64,000 nt of DNA from Coprococcus_C hominis (lineage in GTDB: Bacteria; Bacillota; Clostridia; Lachnospirales; Lachnospiraceae): the NCBI RefSeq assembly GCF_020687505.1, contig NZ_JAJEQT010000001.1, one strand, 5' to 3'. Below, piece by piece: positions 8,726-17,005 of this stretch. The notes beneath the pieces were generated by a model. It was not told the origin of the DNA and did no database searches. It worked only from the letters and a program-made list of their open reading frames with translations. The first letter of the stretch is position 1. Every line of letters starts with the position of its first letter. Position numbers and translations under genes: made by a program.

Positions 8726-9871
8726 TTATTTCTTCCGTGTATAGCGCCGCAGCATTGGAAGGGTTTCCTTTAATACTTCCACGCAATAATCCACTTCTTC
8801 CTTTGTGTTCCACTCACAGAAGCTGAACCGGAGTGTCGACTCCAACTGCTCCTGCGACAAACCAATTGCTGTCAGGACATGGCTTATCTGCGGTTTGTTC
8901 GAAGAACAGGCAGAACCTGCTGATACATAGATACCCTTATCGCCGATCGCACGCATCAAAACGGCAGCGCGCACCCCTTCAAAGCTGATACTCGCGATAT
9001 GCGGTGCCTCACCGGAATGGTCATAGACACCCTCGATCTTCGTTACCTCCGATACTAGATAATCCCGCACCTCGCGTACATGCTGCATCTTCGCCTCATG
9101 GTCGGTATAGATCATCTCTGCGGCAAGTCCCATGCCTGCGATTCCCGGTAGATTCTCCGTACCGGAACGCATGAAATTCTGCTGTCCACCTCCGTAAATG
9201 ATCGGGCGGATCAACGTCTTGTCCTTGATATAGAGTGCTCCACTTCCCTTCGGTCCGTGAATCTTATGCCCGCTCACAGAGAGCAGATCCACGCCGAGCT
9301 GCTTCGGTGTGAATTTTAATTTGCCATATGCCTGTACCGCATCGACATGCACAAGTGTCTGCGGATTGTGCTCCTTTACCAGCTTTACAAGCGCCTCGAT
9401 TGGCTGGATACTTCCGATCTCATTATTTACATACATGCAGCTGACTAATATCGTATCGTCACGCAACAGCTTCGAGAGGCTGTCTAAATCTACCTTTCCG
9501 TCAGAACCGACTTCCATGAAACTGATCTCGAAGCCTTCCTTCTGCAGGAACTCCACCGTGGAAAGCACAGACGCATGCTCGATCGGTGTCGTGATAATAT
9601 GCTTGCCCGCACGGCGGTGTGCCAGTGCCGCTCCGATTAAAGCAAGGTTATTTGCCTCTGTGCCGCCGGATGTAAATACGATCTCCTTCGGCATACATTT
9701 AAGCGTCTTTGCGACCTGTTCTGTCGCGGTGCGCTCATAGTCTTTCGCCGTTAATCCCTTCTTGTGCTGGGACGATGGATTTCCATAATCCACGTCCAGC
9801 AGTGTCATCATCAGTTCCTTTACCTCTGGGAATACAGCTGTTGTTGCTGCATTATCAAAATAACATTCCAT
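8726..9871 (-). CDS. Cysteine desulfurase (NifS/IscS-like), ThiI partner
   Basis: A 381-residue PLP-dependent class V aminotransferase-fold enzyme that removes sulfur from cysteine as a persulfide. The PLP lysine is K203 in SVSGHKIHGPKG, and the persulfide cysteine is C322 in AGSACSS. The NifS/IscS-type N terminus YFDNAATT is present. Placed 77 nt upstream of thiI in the same direction, it most likely supplies sulfur for tRNA thiolation (as NifZ does in Bacillus), though general Fe-S work cannot be excluded. No iscU or sufU is adjacent. Confidence 0.94.
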   Translation of the reverse strand: MECYFDNAATTAVFPEVKELMMTLLDVDYGNPSSQHKKGLTAKDYERTATEQVAKTLKCMPKEIVFTSGGTEANNLALIGAALAHRRAGKHIITTPIEHASVLSTVEFLQKEGFEISFMEVGSDGKVDLDSLSKLLRDDTILVSCMYVNNEIGSIQPIEALVKLVKEHNPQTLVHVDAVQAYGKLKFTPKQLGVDLLSVSGHKIHGPKGSGALYIKDKTLIRPIIYGGGQQNFMRSGTENLPGIAGMGLAAEMIYTDHEAKMQHVREVRDYLVSEVTKIEGVYDHSGEAPHIASISFEGVRAAVLMRAIGDKGIYVSAGSACSSNKPQISHVLTAIGLSQEQLESTLRFSFCEWNTKEEVDYCVEVLKETLPMLRRYTRKK

Positions 9872-9919
9872 AACTTTTTTCCTTCTATCAATTTGTGCTG
9901 AACAAATTTCTAATTTTCT

Positions 9920-10666
9920 CTACTGCTCCATTTGGAACATCAAAATAGATAAAACTGCAAGCCCTGCAGTCTCTGTCCGCAAAATCCGGTTTCCTAATGT
10001 GATAATCTTCGCACCAGCTTCCTTTGCTACATCAATTTCTTCTTTTGCAAATCCACCTTCCGGTCCGATAAAAATTCCGATATTCGCGCCGTCTGGAAGG
10101 TTTGATGCCTGTGCAATTATCTCCCTTGCGTATGCAATTCCATCCGCACTCTCATACGGTACAATCAGCAGGTCAAACTTTCCTGCATATTGAAGTGCTT
10201 CACGAAATGACATAAATCCGGTGACTTCAGGAATTATACCTCGTCCGGACTGTTTCGCCGCAGACTCCGCAATCATCTGATAACGTTCTCTTTTTTTGTC
10301 TTTCTTCTTATCTTCAAGTTTCACGACAGTCCGTTTCATCATAACCGGAACAATCCCGGCTGCTCCAAGTTCTACCGCCTTCTGGATGATAAATTCCATT
10401 TTATCTGATTTTGGCATTCCCTGAAACAATGTGATATTACACGGAAGTTCTGCTGCATTCTGATTGATATCTACGATATTTGCATATACCTGCTCTTTGG
10501 ATATCTCCGCGATCTCACACTCATACTCTTTTCCAGCACCATCACACACAGTAATGGTATCTCCGATTGTCAAACGCAATACATTTTTTATATGGTTCAC
10601 ATCTTCTCCCATAATCGTAATACCAGTCTGTGCATCCTGACATCCTTCCACATAAAACCTTGGCAT
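9920..10666 (-). CDS. rsmE: 16S rRNA (uracil-1498-N3)-methyltransferase RsmE
   Basis: A 248-residue SPOUT methyltransferase with an N-terminal PUA-like domain (MPRFYVEG to about residue 70) and the trefoil-knot SAM site near the C terminus (IGIFIGPEGGFAKEEI followed by LGNRILRTETA). It methylates U1498 in the decoding region of 16S rRNA. The gene often follows prmA in Clostridia; here a signalling island separates them. It has its own likely promoter at 10704-10731. The ATG at 10664-10666 follows AGGAGG by 12 nt. Confidence 0.95.
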   Translation of the reverse strand: MPRFYVEGCQDAQTGITIMGEDVNHIKNVLRLTIGDTITVCDGAGKEYECEIAEISKEQVYANIVDINQNAAELPCNITLFQGMPKSDKMEFIIQKAVELGAAGIVPVMMKRTVVKLEDKKKDKKRERYQMIAESAAKQSGRGIIPEVTGFMSFREALQYAGKFDLLIVPYESADGIAYAREIIAQASNLPDGANIGIFIGPEGGFAKEEIDVAKEAGAKIITLGNRILRTETAGLAVLSILMFQMEQ

Positions 10667-10703
10667 AGCGAATATTTACCTCCTGCTTTTCTGCATGTCT
10701 CCT

Positions 10704-10731
10704 ATCATACCTTATCTGATAACGTTTTGAA
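10704..10731 (-). promoter_or_regulatory. Likely rsmE promoter
   Basis: On the minus strand TTCAAA and TATGAT are separated by 16 nt, about 40 nt upstream of the rsmE start codon. It makes rsmE independent of the upstream signalling genes. Confidence 0.55.
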
Positions 10732-10749
10732 AGAATATTTTATATATTC

Positions 10750-10911
10750 TTACAGATCTGTTGTTTCCGTTATACAAATAGATTCATCTTCCTGTTTATT
10801 TAATTCACTTTTCTGCTCATTTATCTTTTTCTCCACCTGTACACAAAATGGACACACACTATGCTCCACTGTGTTATAGTAATGTTTTCCCTTTTCACAT
10901 TTTATGATCAT
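10750..10911 (-). CDS. 53-residue zinc-knuckle microprotein
   Basis: A short gene of 53 codons that starts MIIKCEKGKHYY. It has Cys5, His10, His17 and a CPFC pair (C20, C23), a compact zinc-ribbon or knuckle pattern. The rest is a charged helix-like tail (VEKKINEQKSELNKQED). Similar N-terminal C-x-x-G-x-x-Y...CPxC knuckles occur in Clostridia beside protein kinases and FHA proteins. The ATG at 10909-10911 follows GGAG by 8 nt and lies 21 nt after the LytTR-FHA gene, so the two are co-transcribed. Codon use and start context look genuine. A weak AT-rich hairpin just past its stop codon may end the unit. Function unknown; binding to the FHA or kinase partner is only inference. Confidence 0.72.
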   Translation of the reverse strand: MIIKCEKGKHYYNTVEHSVCPFCVQVEKKINEQKSELNKQEDESICITETTDL

Positions 10912-10932
10912 TTGTCTCACTCCCGCTTTCCA

Positions 10933-11997
10933 CTATCCCAATCGAAATTCCTGTGATTCATCACACAGCCATACCCGGTTTCCGGTCTCCGCCTGTACCT
11001 TATTTCCTTTTCCAAGATAGGCACCTTCCACATAGACACCATTTTTTGAGCAGTCCTCCACTTCATAGGTGTCATCGTCAAGCCGTCTTACAATACAGTG
11101 TTCCCGGCTCACGTTGGATTTTTTCAGCACGATCTGACATTTTTCGGCATCTCTGCCAATCGTCAGACTTTCACCATTTTTCATGCGGTAGATGATTCCA
11201 AGCAACTCGCCCTTTGTTCCAATGATTGCACCATTATTTTCCATGCTTTTCGCCAGACTCCGTGTGACTGTCGGATCTATATCCTCCTCTGCCACCTGTA
11301 TCTTCTGCTTGAGCTGAAACTGCATCTGCACCGTTTTATAATATTTCCGGCTGATTGGAAGCGTATTCTCCCCGACAACGGCCTCATATCCATTGATTGC
11401 TACAATCGCGGCCTTCCGTACAAGAAAGCTCTGATGGATACGCACAAATCCATGTTGTAACACCTTATGTTCAATATCCGCCAGCTTTCCATAAAATGGA
11501 ATCACTTCGTTTTTTGTATGTAACAACAGCACTCTGGCGCGGCTTTCTATATAGCGGATTGTGGCAATCGGAATACTGCGCACAACCGACTCTGATTTCA
11601 CAAGAATCGTACCAGTCTGCGCCCGTCGTTTCATATATTGCCGCAGACAGTCTGGAAGCTGTGTCTTCATATCTTCTTTTAAGACATATCCCTGTGCCTG
11701 CACATGATAGCCTTCATACACATGATCTGACTCATCTGTTACAAACAGCAGATCAACATCCAGATTTTTCTCCCGTATCTGCTTTGCCAGCTGTAACCCA
11801 CTTGTATTTTTATATTTCATTTCCATTAGCAACAGATCAAACGGCACTGTACTTGCCTGTATCTCCTGTTCCAATGTCTCTGCTTCCGCATATTCAATAT
11901 AGCTTAATTCTTCTTCCCGGAACAATGTGTCCGTCACAATCTGTCGGATTACCGTCCGGTCTTTCGTATTTTCATCACAGATTCCAATTCGCAACAT
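10933..11997 (-). CDS. LytTR response-regulator-like protein with C-terminal FHA domain
   Basis: A 354-residue protein with three parts: a CheY-like receiver (1-118), a LytTR DNA-binding domain (about 130-225, with FVRIHQSFLVRK) and an FHA domain (about 265-354, with GRD at 281-283, SREH at 297-300 and NG at 319-320). FHA domains bind phosphothreonine. The receiver keeps the acidic pair near residue 8 and a lysine at 107, but the phosphoacceptor position holds Glu59 (LLLMEMKY), so it should not be phosphorylated like a classic regulator. No histidine kinase is nearby; a Ser/Thr kinase is encoded two genes upstream. Likely a DNA-binding regulator tuned by phosphothreonine binding. A strong terminator lies just before its ribosome binding site. 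Confidence 0.9.
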   Translation of the reverse strand: MLRIGICDENTKDRTVIRQIVTDTLFREEELSYIEYAEAETLEQEIQASTVPFDLLLMEMKYKNTSGLQLAKQIREKNLDVDLLFVTDESDHVYEGYHVQAQGYVLKEDMKTQLPDCLRQYMKRRAQTGTILVKSESVVRSIPIATIRYIESRARVLLLHTKNEVIPFYGKLADIEHKVLQHGFVRIHQSFLVRKAAIVAINGYEAVVGENTLPISRKYYKTVQMQFQLKQKIQVAEEDIDPTVTRSLAKSMENNGAIIGTKGELLGIIYRMKNGESLTIGRDAEKCQIVLKKSNVSREHCIVRRLDDDTYEVEDCSKNGVYVEGAYLGKGNKVQAETGNRVWLCDESQEFRLG

Positions 11998-12013
11998 CGT
12001 TTTGTCCTCACAT

Positions 12014-12047
12014 AAAAAAATCGAGTATTTACATACTCGATTTTTAT
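12014..12047 (-). terminator. Strong intrinsic terminator between the two LytTR genes
   Basis: TCGAGTAT (12021-12028) and ATACTCGA (12033-12040) make a perfect 8-bp stem with a 4-nt loop. A runs flank one side and T runs the other. On the minus strand the U-tract ends a few bases before the ribosome binding site of the LytTR-FHA gene. It ends the upstream LytTR transcript and may act as an attenuator for the FHA gene. Confidence 0.88.
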
Positions 12048-12061
12048 TTTACCATGTTCTT

Positions 12062-12772
12062 TTATTTTTTCCAATATTCCTGATAGGCTTTTCTGACTTC
12101 TTTGTCGTATGTCCTGCCGATCGGGATTGTCTTTCCATTCTGTACTTCCAGCGTTTCCACACCTAAATAAGTGATATACGTCAAATTCACAACATATCCA
12201 CCATGCACACGTATCATATTGTCTCCCAGCATTTTGCGGATGCCTGCCAATGACTTGTAACTGGTGTATTCCCGGAACCGCGTCACGATTTTAATGGTTC
12301 TTCCACACTTCTCGATATAAATAATATCCGGACGATTGATAAATACATGATGCCCGTCACAGATAATCTCCAGTGATTTCCGCGCCGTATCCTGCTTTAC
12401 CATATTAACGGCTTTTTGCATTGCAAGCTCCATGACTTGATCTGCATCCTTTTGCCGGACAAAATAGCAATGATTGGTCTCATACACATCCTTGATTGCA
12501 TTTTCATTCTCGGTCAGATAGATAATCTTACAAAATGGAAATGCTGCATTGATCTGCTTGGCAATCGCCACCCCCCGCAAGCCGCTCTCTGGATAATCCG
12601 TATTCATGATCAGGATTTCACAGTCAAATACCATATCTTCGATATCAATTTTTATTTCGTTTGGAGTATATGAATGAATTAAGAATCCTTGTTCCTCTGT
12701 ATATGTTTCCTGTAATATTTCCTTTACTTTGTGCCGTATTTCATAACGGTCATCGCAAATTCCAATTTTCAT
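12062..12772 (-). CDS. LytTR family regulator with degenerate receiver
   Basis: A 236-residue protein: receiver-like domain (1-120) and LytTR DNA-binding domain (about 135-232, with VHGGYVVNLTYITYLG). In the receiver, the N-terminal acidic pair is intact (ICDD), but the phosphoacceptor position aligns with Asn57 (LIMNTDYP) and the usual lysine is replaced in CYFVRQK. So it is probably a pseudo-receiver. The start chosen is ATG at 12770-12772 (MKIGICDD), preceded by GGGGAAGAG; an ATG 33 nt upstream has no ribosome binding site. It lies between the kinase gene and the LytTR-FHA gene, which is similar in the first two domains, so the two may have arisen by duplication. The target genes are unknown. 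Confidence 0.88.
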   Translation of the reverse strand: MKIGICDDRYEIRHKVKEILQETYTEEQGFLIHSYTPNEIKIDIEDMVFDCEILIMNTDYPESGLRGVAIAKQINAAFPFCKIIYLTENENAIKDVYETNHCYFVRQKDADQVMELAMQKAVNMVKQDTARKSLEIICDGHHVFINRPDIIYIEKCGRTIKIVTRFREYTSYKSLAGIRKMLGDNMIRVHGGYVVNLTYITYLGVETLEVQNGKTIPIGRTYDKEVRKAYQEYWKK

Positions 12773-12998
12773 CGTTTGTTCTCTTCCCCAGTCCCAAATA
12801 TTCATTTTATAAATAGTATCATAAAAAATACCATCAAAACTGAATCCTGCTAATTTGGCTATATATTCGGTATAATTTACGTTTTATTTACAAATATGGA
12901 TTGAACACATCTTAACAAAAGCGAGGAATCTCAAACAAAAAATGCAAATAATATACAAAAATTTGTAAAATTTGGTATATCTTACGCTTTTATGCAAA

Positions 12999-13027
12999 CA
13001 GGAGCGCGAATTACATCGCGCTCCTGT
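12999..13027 (-). terminator. Hairpin at the kinase stop codon
   Basis: CAGGAGCGCG and CGCGCTCCTG form a 10-bp, GC-rich stem. The kinase stop codon (TAA, 13011-13013) sits in the 8-nt loop. The T-run after it on the minus strand is short (TTTGCATAAAA). It probably marks the transcript end. The 226 nt beyond it up to the next start codon are AT-rich and otherwise show nothing clear. Confidence 0.6.
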
Positions 13028-14738
13028 TCAGATAAAATTCAATTGTCGCCTGAAACACCGATTTCTGTGTAGCAGGATCTTCGTAAGAAAAATATAGCTT
13101 GTACCTTCCATCCTCCAGCCCCGAAGTAAGCGGAATATACAATGTAAAGGAATCATCTGCAAAATGAAACTCTGGCGGATATAAAGTTGCATAGTCCCAG
13201 TAACCCGATGTATCATCCGCATCATAGATTGCCCGGTATATTCCATAGTCGGAATCATATCGTTCAAAGGTATAGGAATAGATCAAATCATCTGTCACCT
13301 GCGGCGTATCCCCCAGAATGCTGTCATAATACTTTAAGCAGAGTTTTACGCAGTCTCCCTCATATGCAACCGCCGCCAGACCATCTGCGGATTCCATCCT
13401 GTATCCCTGATTTCCATCCTTCATATATTCAAATGCATCAATACTGACGCGTTCCGTCTCCGAGGACGTGATATTCAGGATCGCATCGGATTTTTCCTGC
13501 TCGGCAAGCTCCTCCTTCGTTGGCACATGCATAACCATCGGATTGTCCGCCTGTGTCGTTTTCTCCGCCTCTGTTGCTGCCTGTTCAGCGTCCGTGGCAG
13601 TCTGTGCATCCGCCATCGTTGCTGTCTGCGCCTCTGTCGATGCTGCATTCATTTCGGTTGCTGTTGCCGTCCCTGCCTTCTTCGCTACACGCCCCGCCAT
13701 CCAGATTCCTGTCACTACAAGCATAATTACGATACAGAAAGCTACACCAATCAGAAAGCCCCGTTTCTTCGGCAAATCCCGCTTTGAAATCCGGGATGCT
13801 GGGATCACATACGGCTCCATCTGCGCATTCTGCCCCTCTCCGGCAAGCAATGCCTCCCGCATTGCCTCCACCGTCTGGTAGCGGTCCTCAATCTTTACTG
13901 ACATCGCACGCATGATCACCTGCGACATTGCACGCGGGATCTCCGGGTTCACCTCACAGACTGGCTTTATCGTATCCTCCAGTACACGTCCAAACGATTC
14001 CTCCGGCTTCTCTCCGGTCGCCGCAAAATAAAGTGTCGCACCAAGCGCGTAGATGTCTGTCCACGGTCCCTGTTTATCCTTTTTTGCATACTGCTCTGGC
14101 GGTGCATATCCCGGTTTTAAGACAACCGACATCGTCTGTTCCCCATCGAGATACACCTGCTTTGCCGCGCCGAAATCGATCAGCTTGACGGTCAGATCCT
14201 CACAGATAAAAATATTCTCCGGACTGATATCTCGGTGAATCATGCCCGCCTTGTGAACAACTGCAAGTGCGTCCAACACCGACAGACAGATATGGAGGAT
14301 ATGATCCGTATCCAGCCGTCCTCCATGCTCCCGAATGTATTGTTTCAGCGTACAGCCATGCAGATACTCCATGACCATATAGGCAGTATCATTTTCCTCC
14401 AGATAATCATAGATGCTTACAATATTGGGCTCCGACTGAAACCGCGCCACATCCTGCGCTTCTTTTAAAAAGCGAATTCTTCCCCGATGGTATTCCCGCT
14501 GCTCCTGTCCAACCGGCACACAGACCTTCGACGAATCTGCGCTCCGCGTCGCAATCCCGGACGGATAATACTCCTTGATTGCAACATACGACTGTAAGAG
14601 CGGATCCCATGCACGGTATGTGATTCCGAATCCACCTGCCCCGATCACCTCTTCAATTTTATATCGCTCTTTTAAAATAACACCCGGCTTTAAACACCGG
14701 GTGTTACTCATACTGCGATTTGACGGACTTTCAATCAT
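13011..14738 (-). CDS. Membrane Ser/Thr protein kinase with extracytoplasmic domain
   Basis: A 575-residue Hanks-type kinase. The cytoplasmic kinase domain (about 25-298) has the glycine loop IGAGGFGITY, K55 in VAIK, HRD at 168-170, N175, DFG at 188-190 and APPE near 212. The lysine usual after HRD is serine (HRDISPEN). One membrane helix follows (about 326-349), then an Ala/Thr-rich linker and an outer domain of about 165 residues with no PASTA repeats. So it may sense an outside signal and phosphorylate cytoplasmic targets. The start is the ATG at 14736-14738 (MIESPSN), set by GGGGAG upstream and 26 nt after prmA; an in-frame upstream codon would overlap prmA. The FHA protein two genes on is the obvious partner. 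Confidence 0.93.
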   Translation of the reverse strand: MIESPSNRSMSNTRCLKPGVILKERYKIEEVIGAGGFGITYRAWDPLLQSYVAIKEYYPSGIATRSADSSKVCVPVGQEQREYHRGRIRFLKEAQDVARFQSEPNIVSIYDYLEENDTAYMVMEYLHGCTLKQYIREHGGRLDTDHILHICLSVLDALAVVHKAGMIHRDISPENIFICEDLTVKLIDFGAAKQVYLDGEQTMSVVLKPGYAPPEQYAKKDKQGPWTDIYALGATLYFAATGEKPEESFGRVLEDTIKPVCEVNPEIPRAMSQVIMRAMSVKIEDRYQTVEAMREALLAGEGQNAQMEPYVIPASRISKRDLPKKRGFLIGVAFCIVIMLVVTGIWMAGRVAKKAGTATATEMNAASTEAQTATMADAQTATDAEQAATEAEKTTQADNPMVMHVPTKEELAEQEKSDAILNITSSETERVSIDAFEYMKDGNQGYRMESADGLAAVAYEGDCVKLCLKYYDSILGDTPQVTDDLIYSYTFERYDSDYGIYRAIYDADDTSGYWDYATLYPPEFHFADDSFTLYIPLTSGLEDGRYKLYFSYEDPATQKSVFQATIEFYLNRSAM

Positions 14739-14764
14739 TCCGCGTTCTCCCCATTTGTCGCAAA

Positions 14765-15769
14765 TTATTTCTTTCTTCCGATCACGGATACCCAATCATT
14801 CATATGCACAACATCGATGACTTCAAATCCATTCGCCTTCATCGCATCTGTAACATCGTTTTCTTTCACATCCAGAATTCCAGATGTAATAAAATATCCA
14901 TCGTCCTTCAAATATGGGCCGATTACCGCAGAGAGCGGCACGATCACGTCTGCCAGAATATTGGCAACAACGATATCATACTGTCTGTCTACATCAAGGT
15001 GCTGTGTCTCCTTGATCGTCGAACGGTCAAGCTGGAAGGTTGTTCCCTTTCCAATGTAATTATCTGCAAGCAGATTGCCACACGAGAACTTGATCTTATC
15101 TTCGCCCATATGATTGAGTTTCGCATTTTCCTCACTTGCCCGCACAGCCAGCTCATCAATATCCATGCCATGTACAAAGCCTGCTCCAAGCCTTGATGCG
15201 ATCATGGATAAGATACCACTTCCACAGCCGACATCAAACACCATATCGCCCGGCTTTAAATATTTCTTTAACTGTCCGATACAAAGTTTCGTCGTCTCAT
15301 GCGATCCGGTACCAAATGCAATCCCCGGATCGATCTCGATCACGATGTCATCTGGCTTCGCATCTTCCACCGTCTCCCATGTTGGTTTGATGACAATATC
15401 ATCATAGAGACGGATCAGATGGAAGAACTGCTTCCAGTTGTTCATCCAGTCTTTGTCCTCTGTATTCGAGAGTGTTATATTCTTGCTGCCTACCGGTATA
15501 AACGCTTCAAGGCGGGTAAGCTCTGCAGCTATATCCGCCCTTAACGTTTCTATATTGAAAGAGTCATCTATGTAGCAGGAAACCTTTGCCGTTCCATCAT
15601 CCACGCCATCAACCAGCGGGATATCCACAAACATAGCAGCCTTATCTTCCTCGGTAAGTGGCACATGATCTTCTATCATCACACCTTCCACACCCTTTTC
15701 ATCCAAGAATGCAGAGATGAGATCAACAGCTTCCACCGTTGTATCGATGGTCAGTTTTGTCCACATCAT
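14765..15769 (-). CDS. prmA: Ribosomal protein L11 methyltransferase PrmA
   Basis: A 334-residue SAM-dependent methyltransferase that trimethylates ribosomal protein L11. The N-terminal substrate-binding domain comes first; the catalytic Rossmann domain starts around residue 150, with DPGIAFGTGSHETT and the SAM motif VFDVGCGSGILS, then VVANILADV. It lies 10 nt downstream of dnaJ, the usual position in Clostridia, so it is part of the hrcA operon. The start has two ATG codons in a row; the first is used here. About 40 residues longer than the E. coli protein, as is usual in Firmicutes. Confidence 0.95.
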   Translation of the reverse strand: MMWTKLTIDTTVEAVDLISAFLDEKGVEGVMIEDHVPLTEEDKAAMFVDIPLVDGVDDGTAKVSCYIDDSFNIETLRADIAAELTRLEAFIPVGSKNITLSNTEDKDWMNNWKQFFHLIRLYDDIVIKPTWETVEDAKPDDIVIEIDPGIAFGTGSHETTKLCIGQLKKYLKPGDMVFDVGCGSGILSMIASRLGAGFVHGMDIDELAVRASEENAKLNHMGEDKIKFSCGNLLADNYIGKGTTFQLDRSTIKETQHLDVDRQYDIVVANILADVIVPLSAVIGPYLKDDGYFITSGILDVKENDVTDAMKANGFEVIDVVHMNDWVSVIGRKK

Positions 15770-15779
15770 TTTACCTTAC

Positions 15780-16946
15780 CTATAATCCTTTTTTGAACCC
15801 TTTCTTTCTCTTATGATCGCCAAAAATCGAAGAACCGGACGATGCCGCATCCGTAGAGGAACGTGCATTTACTGTTGTATTTGCATACTGGTTCAAAATC
15901 GATTTCTGCTCTTCTGTCAGCTTATCTGGTACCTGAACAACCAGTGTGATGTAATGATCGCCTCGTACTGTCTTGTTACGAAGTGTCGGAACACCCTTGC
16001 CCTTCAGTTTTACCTTTGTATCGGTCTGTGTACCTGGCTTAATCTCCAGTTCATAAGGTCCATCAATCGTTGTAACTGTGATCTTGCCTCCCAGCGCTGC
16101 CTGTGTAAATGTAATCGGCTCAGAAGAGTAAAGATCATACTCCTGTCTCTGGAATCTAGGATCCCGGTCAACAAGCACGGTTACAAGCAGGTCTCCACGT
16201 TCACCGCCGTTGATACCCGGCTCGCCCTTTGCACGAATACGGATACTCTGACCATTGTCAATACCTGCCGGAATAGCGACCTGAATCTTCTTCTTACTCT
16301 TTACATAACCAGAACCTGCACAGTTGCTACACTTATACTTGATAATCTTTCCGGAACCGCCACAATCCGGACATACGGATACGGTTCTTGCCATACCGAA
16401 CAATGACTGCTGGGTATAGACAACCTGACCTTTTCCGGCACATTTGCTACAAGTCTCCGGCTGATGTCCCGGCTGCGCTCCTGTACCATGACAGACCGTA
16501 CATTCATCCTTGAGCGGAAGCTCCAGCTCTGTCTGTGTACCAAATACAGCGTCTGTAAAACTTACACGCACTGTTGTCTTGATATTTGCACCCTTAACCG
16601 GACCATTGGACTGTCTCTGACGGCTGCCGCCACCGAACATATCTCCGAAGATATCTCCGAAGATATCTCCCATATCTGAGAAGTCAAATCCACCGAAGCC
16701 GCCCGGACCACCGCCCTGCTCGAATGCAGCATGACCATACTGGTCATACTTTGCACGCTTCTCAGGATCGGACAGTACAGCATATGCCTCTGCAGCCTCT
16801 TTGAACTTTTCTTCCGCTTCTTTGTCTCCCGGGTTTGTGTCCGGGTGATATTTCTTCGCTACCTTACGGTAAGCTTTTTTCAAATCCGCCTCGGAGACAC
16901 CTTTTGTGACTCCGAGAACTTCATAATAATCTCTTTTATCAGACAT
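15780..16946 (-). CDS. dnaJ: Chaperone DnaJ (Hsp40)
   Basis: A 388-residue type I DnaJ. J domain with HPD (YHPDTNPGDKEAEEKF), Gly/Phe-rich linker, four CxxCxGxG zinc repeats (CTVCHGTG, CSKCAGKG, CPDCGGSG, CSNCAGSG) and two C-terminal substrate-binding domains. It delivers unfolded proteins to DnaK and stimulates its ATPase. The start is the ATG at 16944-16946 (MSDKRDYYEVLG), with GGGTGAG 6 nt upstream; an in-frame ATG two codons earlier is less well placed. Fourth gene of the hrcA operon. Confidence 0.97.
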   Translation of the reverse strand: MSDKRDYYEVLGVTKGVSEADLKKAYRKVAKKYHPDTNPGDKEAEEKFKEAAEAYAVLSDPEKRAKYDQYGHAAFEQGGGPGGFGGFDFSDMGDIFGDIFGDMFGGGSRQRQSNGPVKGANIKTTVRVSFTDAVFGTQTELELPLKDECTVCHGTGAQPGHQPETCSKCAGKGQVVYTQQSLFGMARTVSVCPDCGGSGKIIKYKCSNCAGSGYVKSKKKIQVAIPAGIDNGQSIRIRAKGEPGINGGERGDLLVTVLVDRDPRFQRQEYDLYSSEPITFTQAALGGKITVTTIDGPYELEIKPGTQTDTKVKLKGKGVPTLRNKTVRGDHYITLVVQVPDKLTEEQKSILNQYANTTVNARSSTDAASSGSSIFGDHKRKKGFKKGL

Positions 16947-17005
16947 CTGCACTCACCCTTATTATTCGTAATCTGCTTTTATCAACTTGCTCCCCGTCTT
17001 AACGC

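Noticed and set aside
14739..14795. Longer start for the Ser/Thr kinase overlapping prmA
   Set aside because: The upstream start has no ribosome binding site and would overlap prmA; the ATG at 14738 has a good one.
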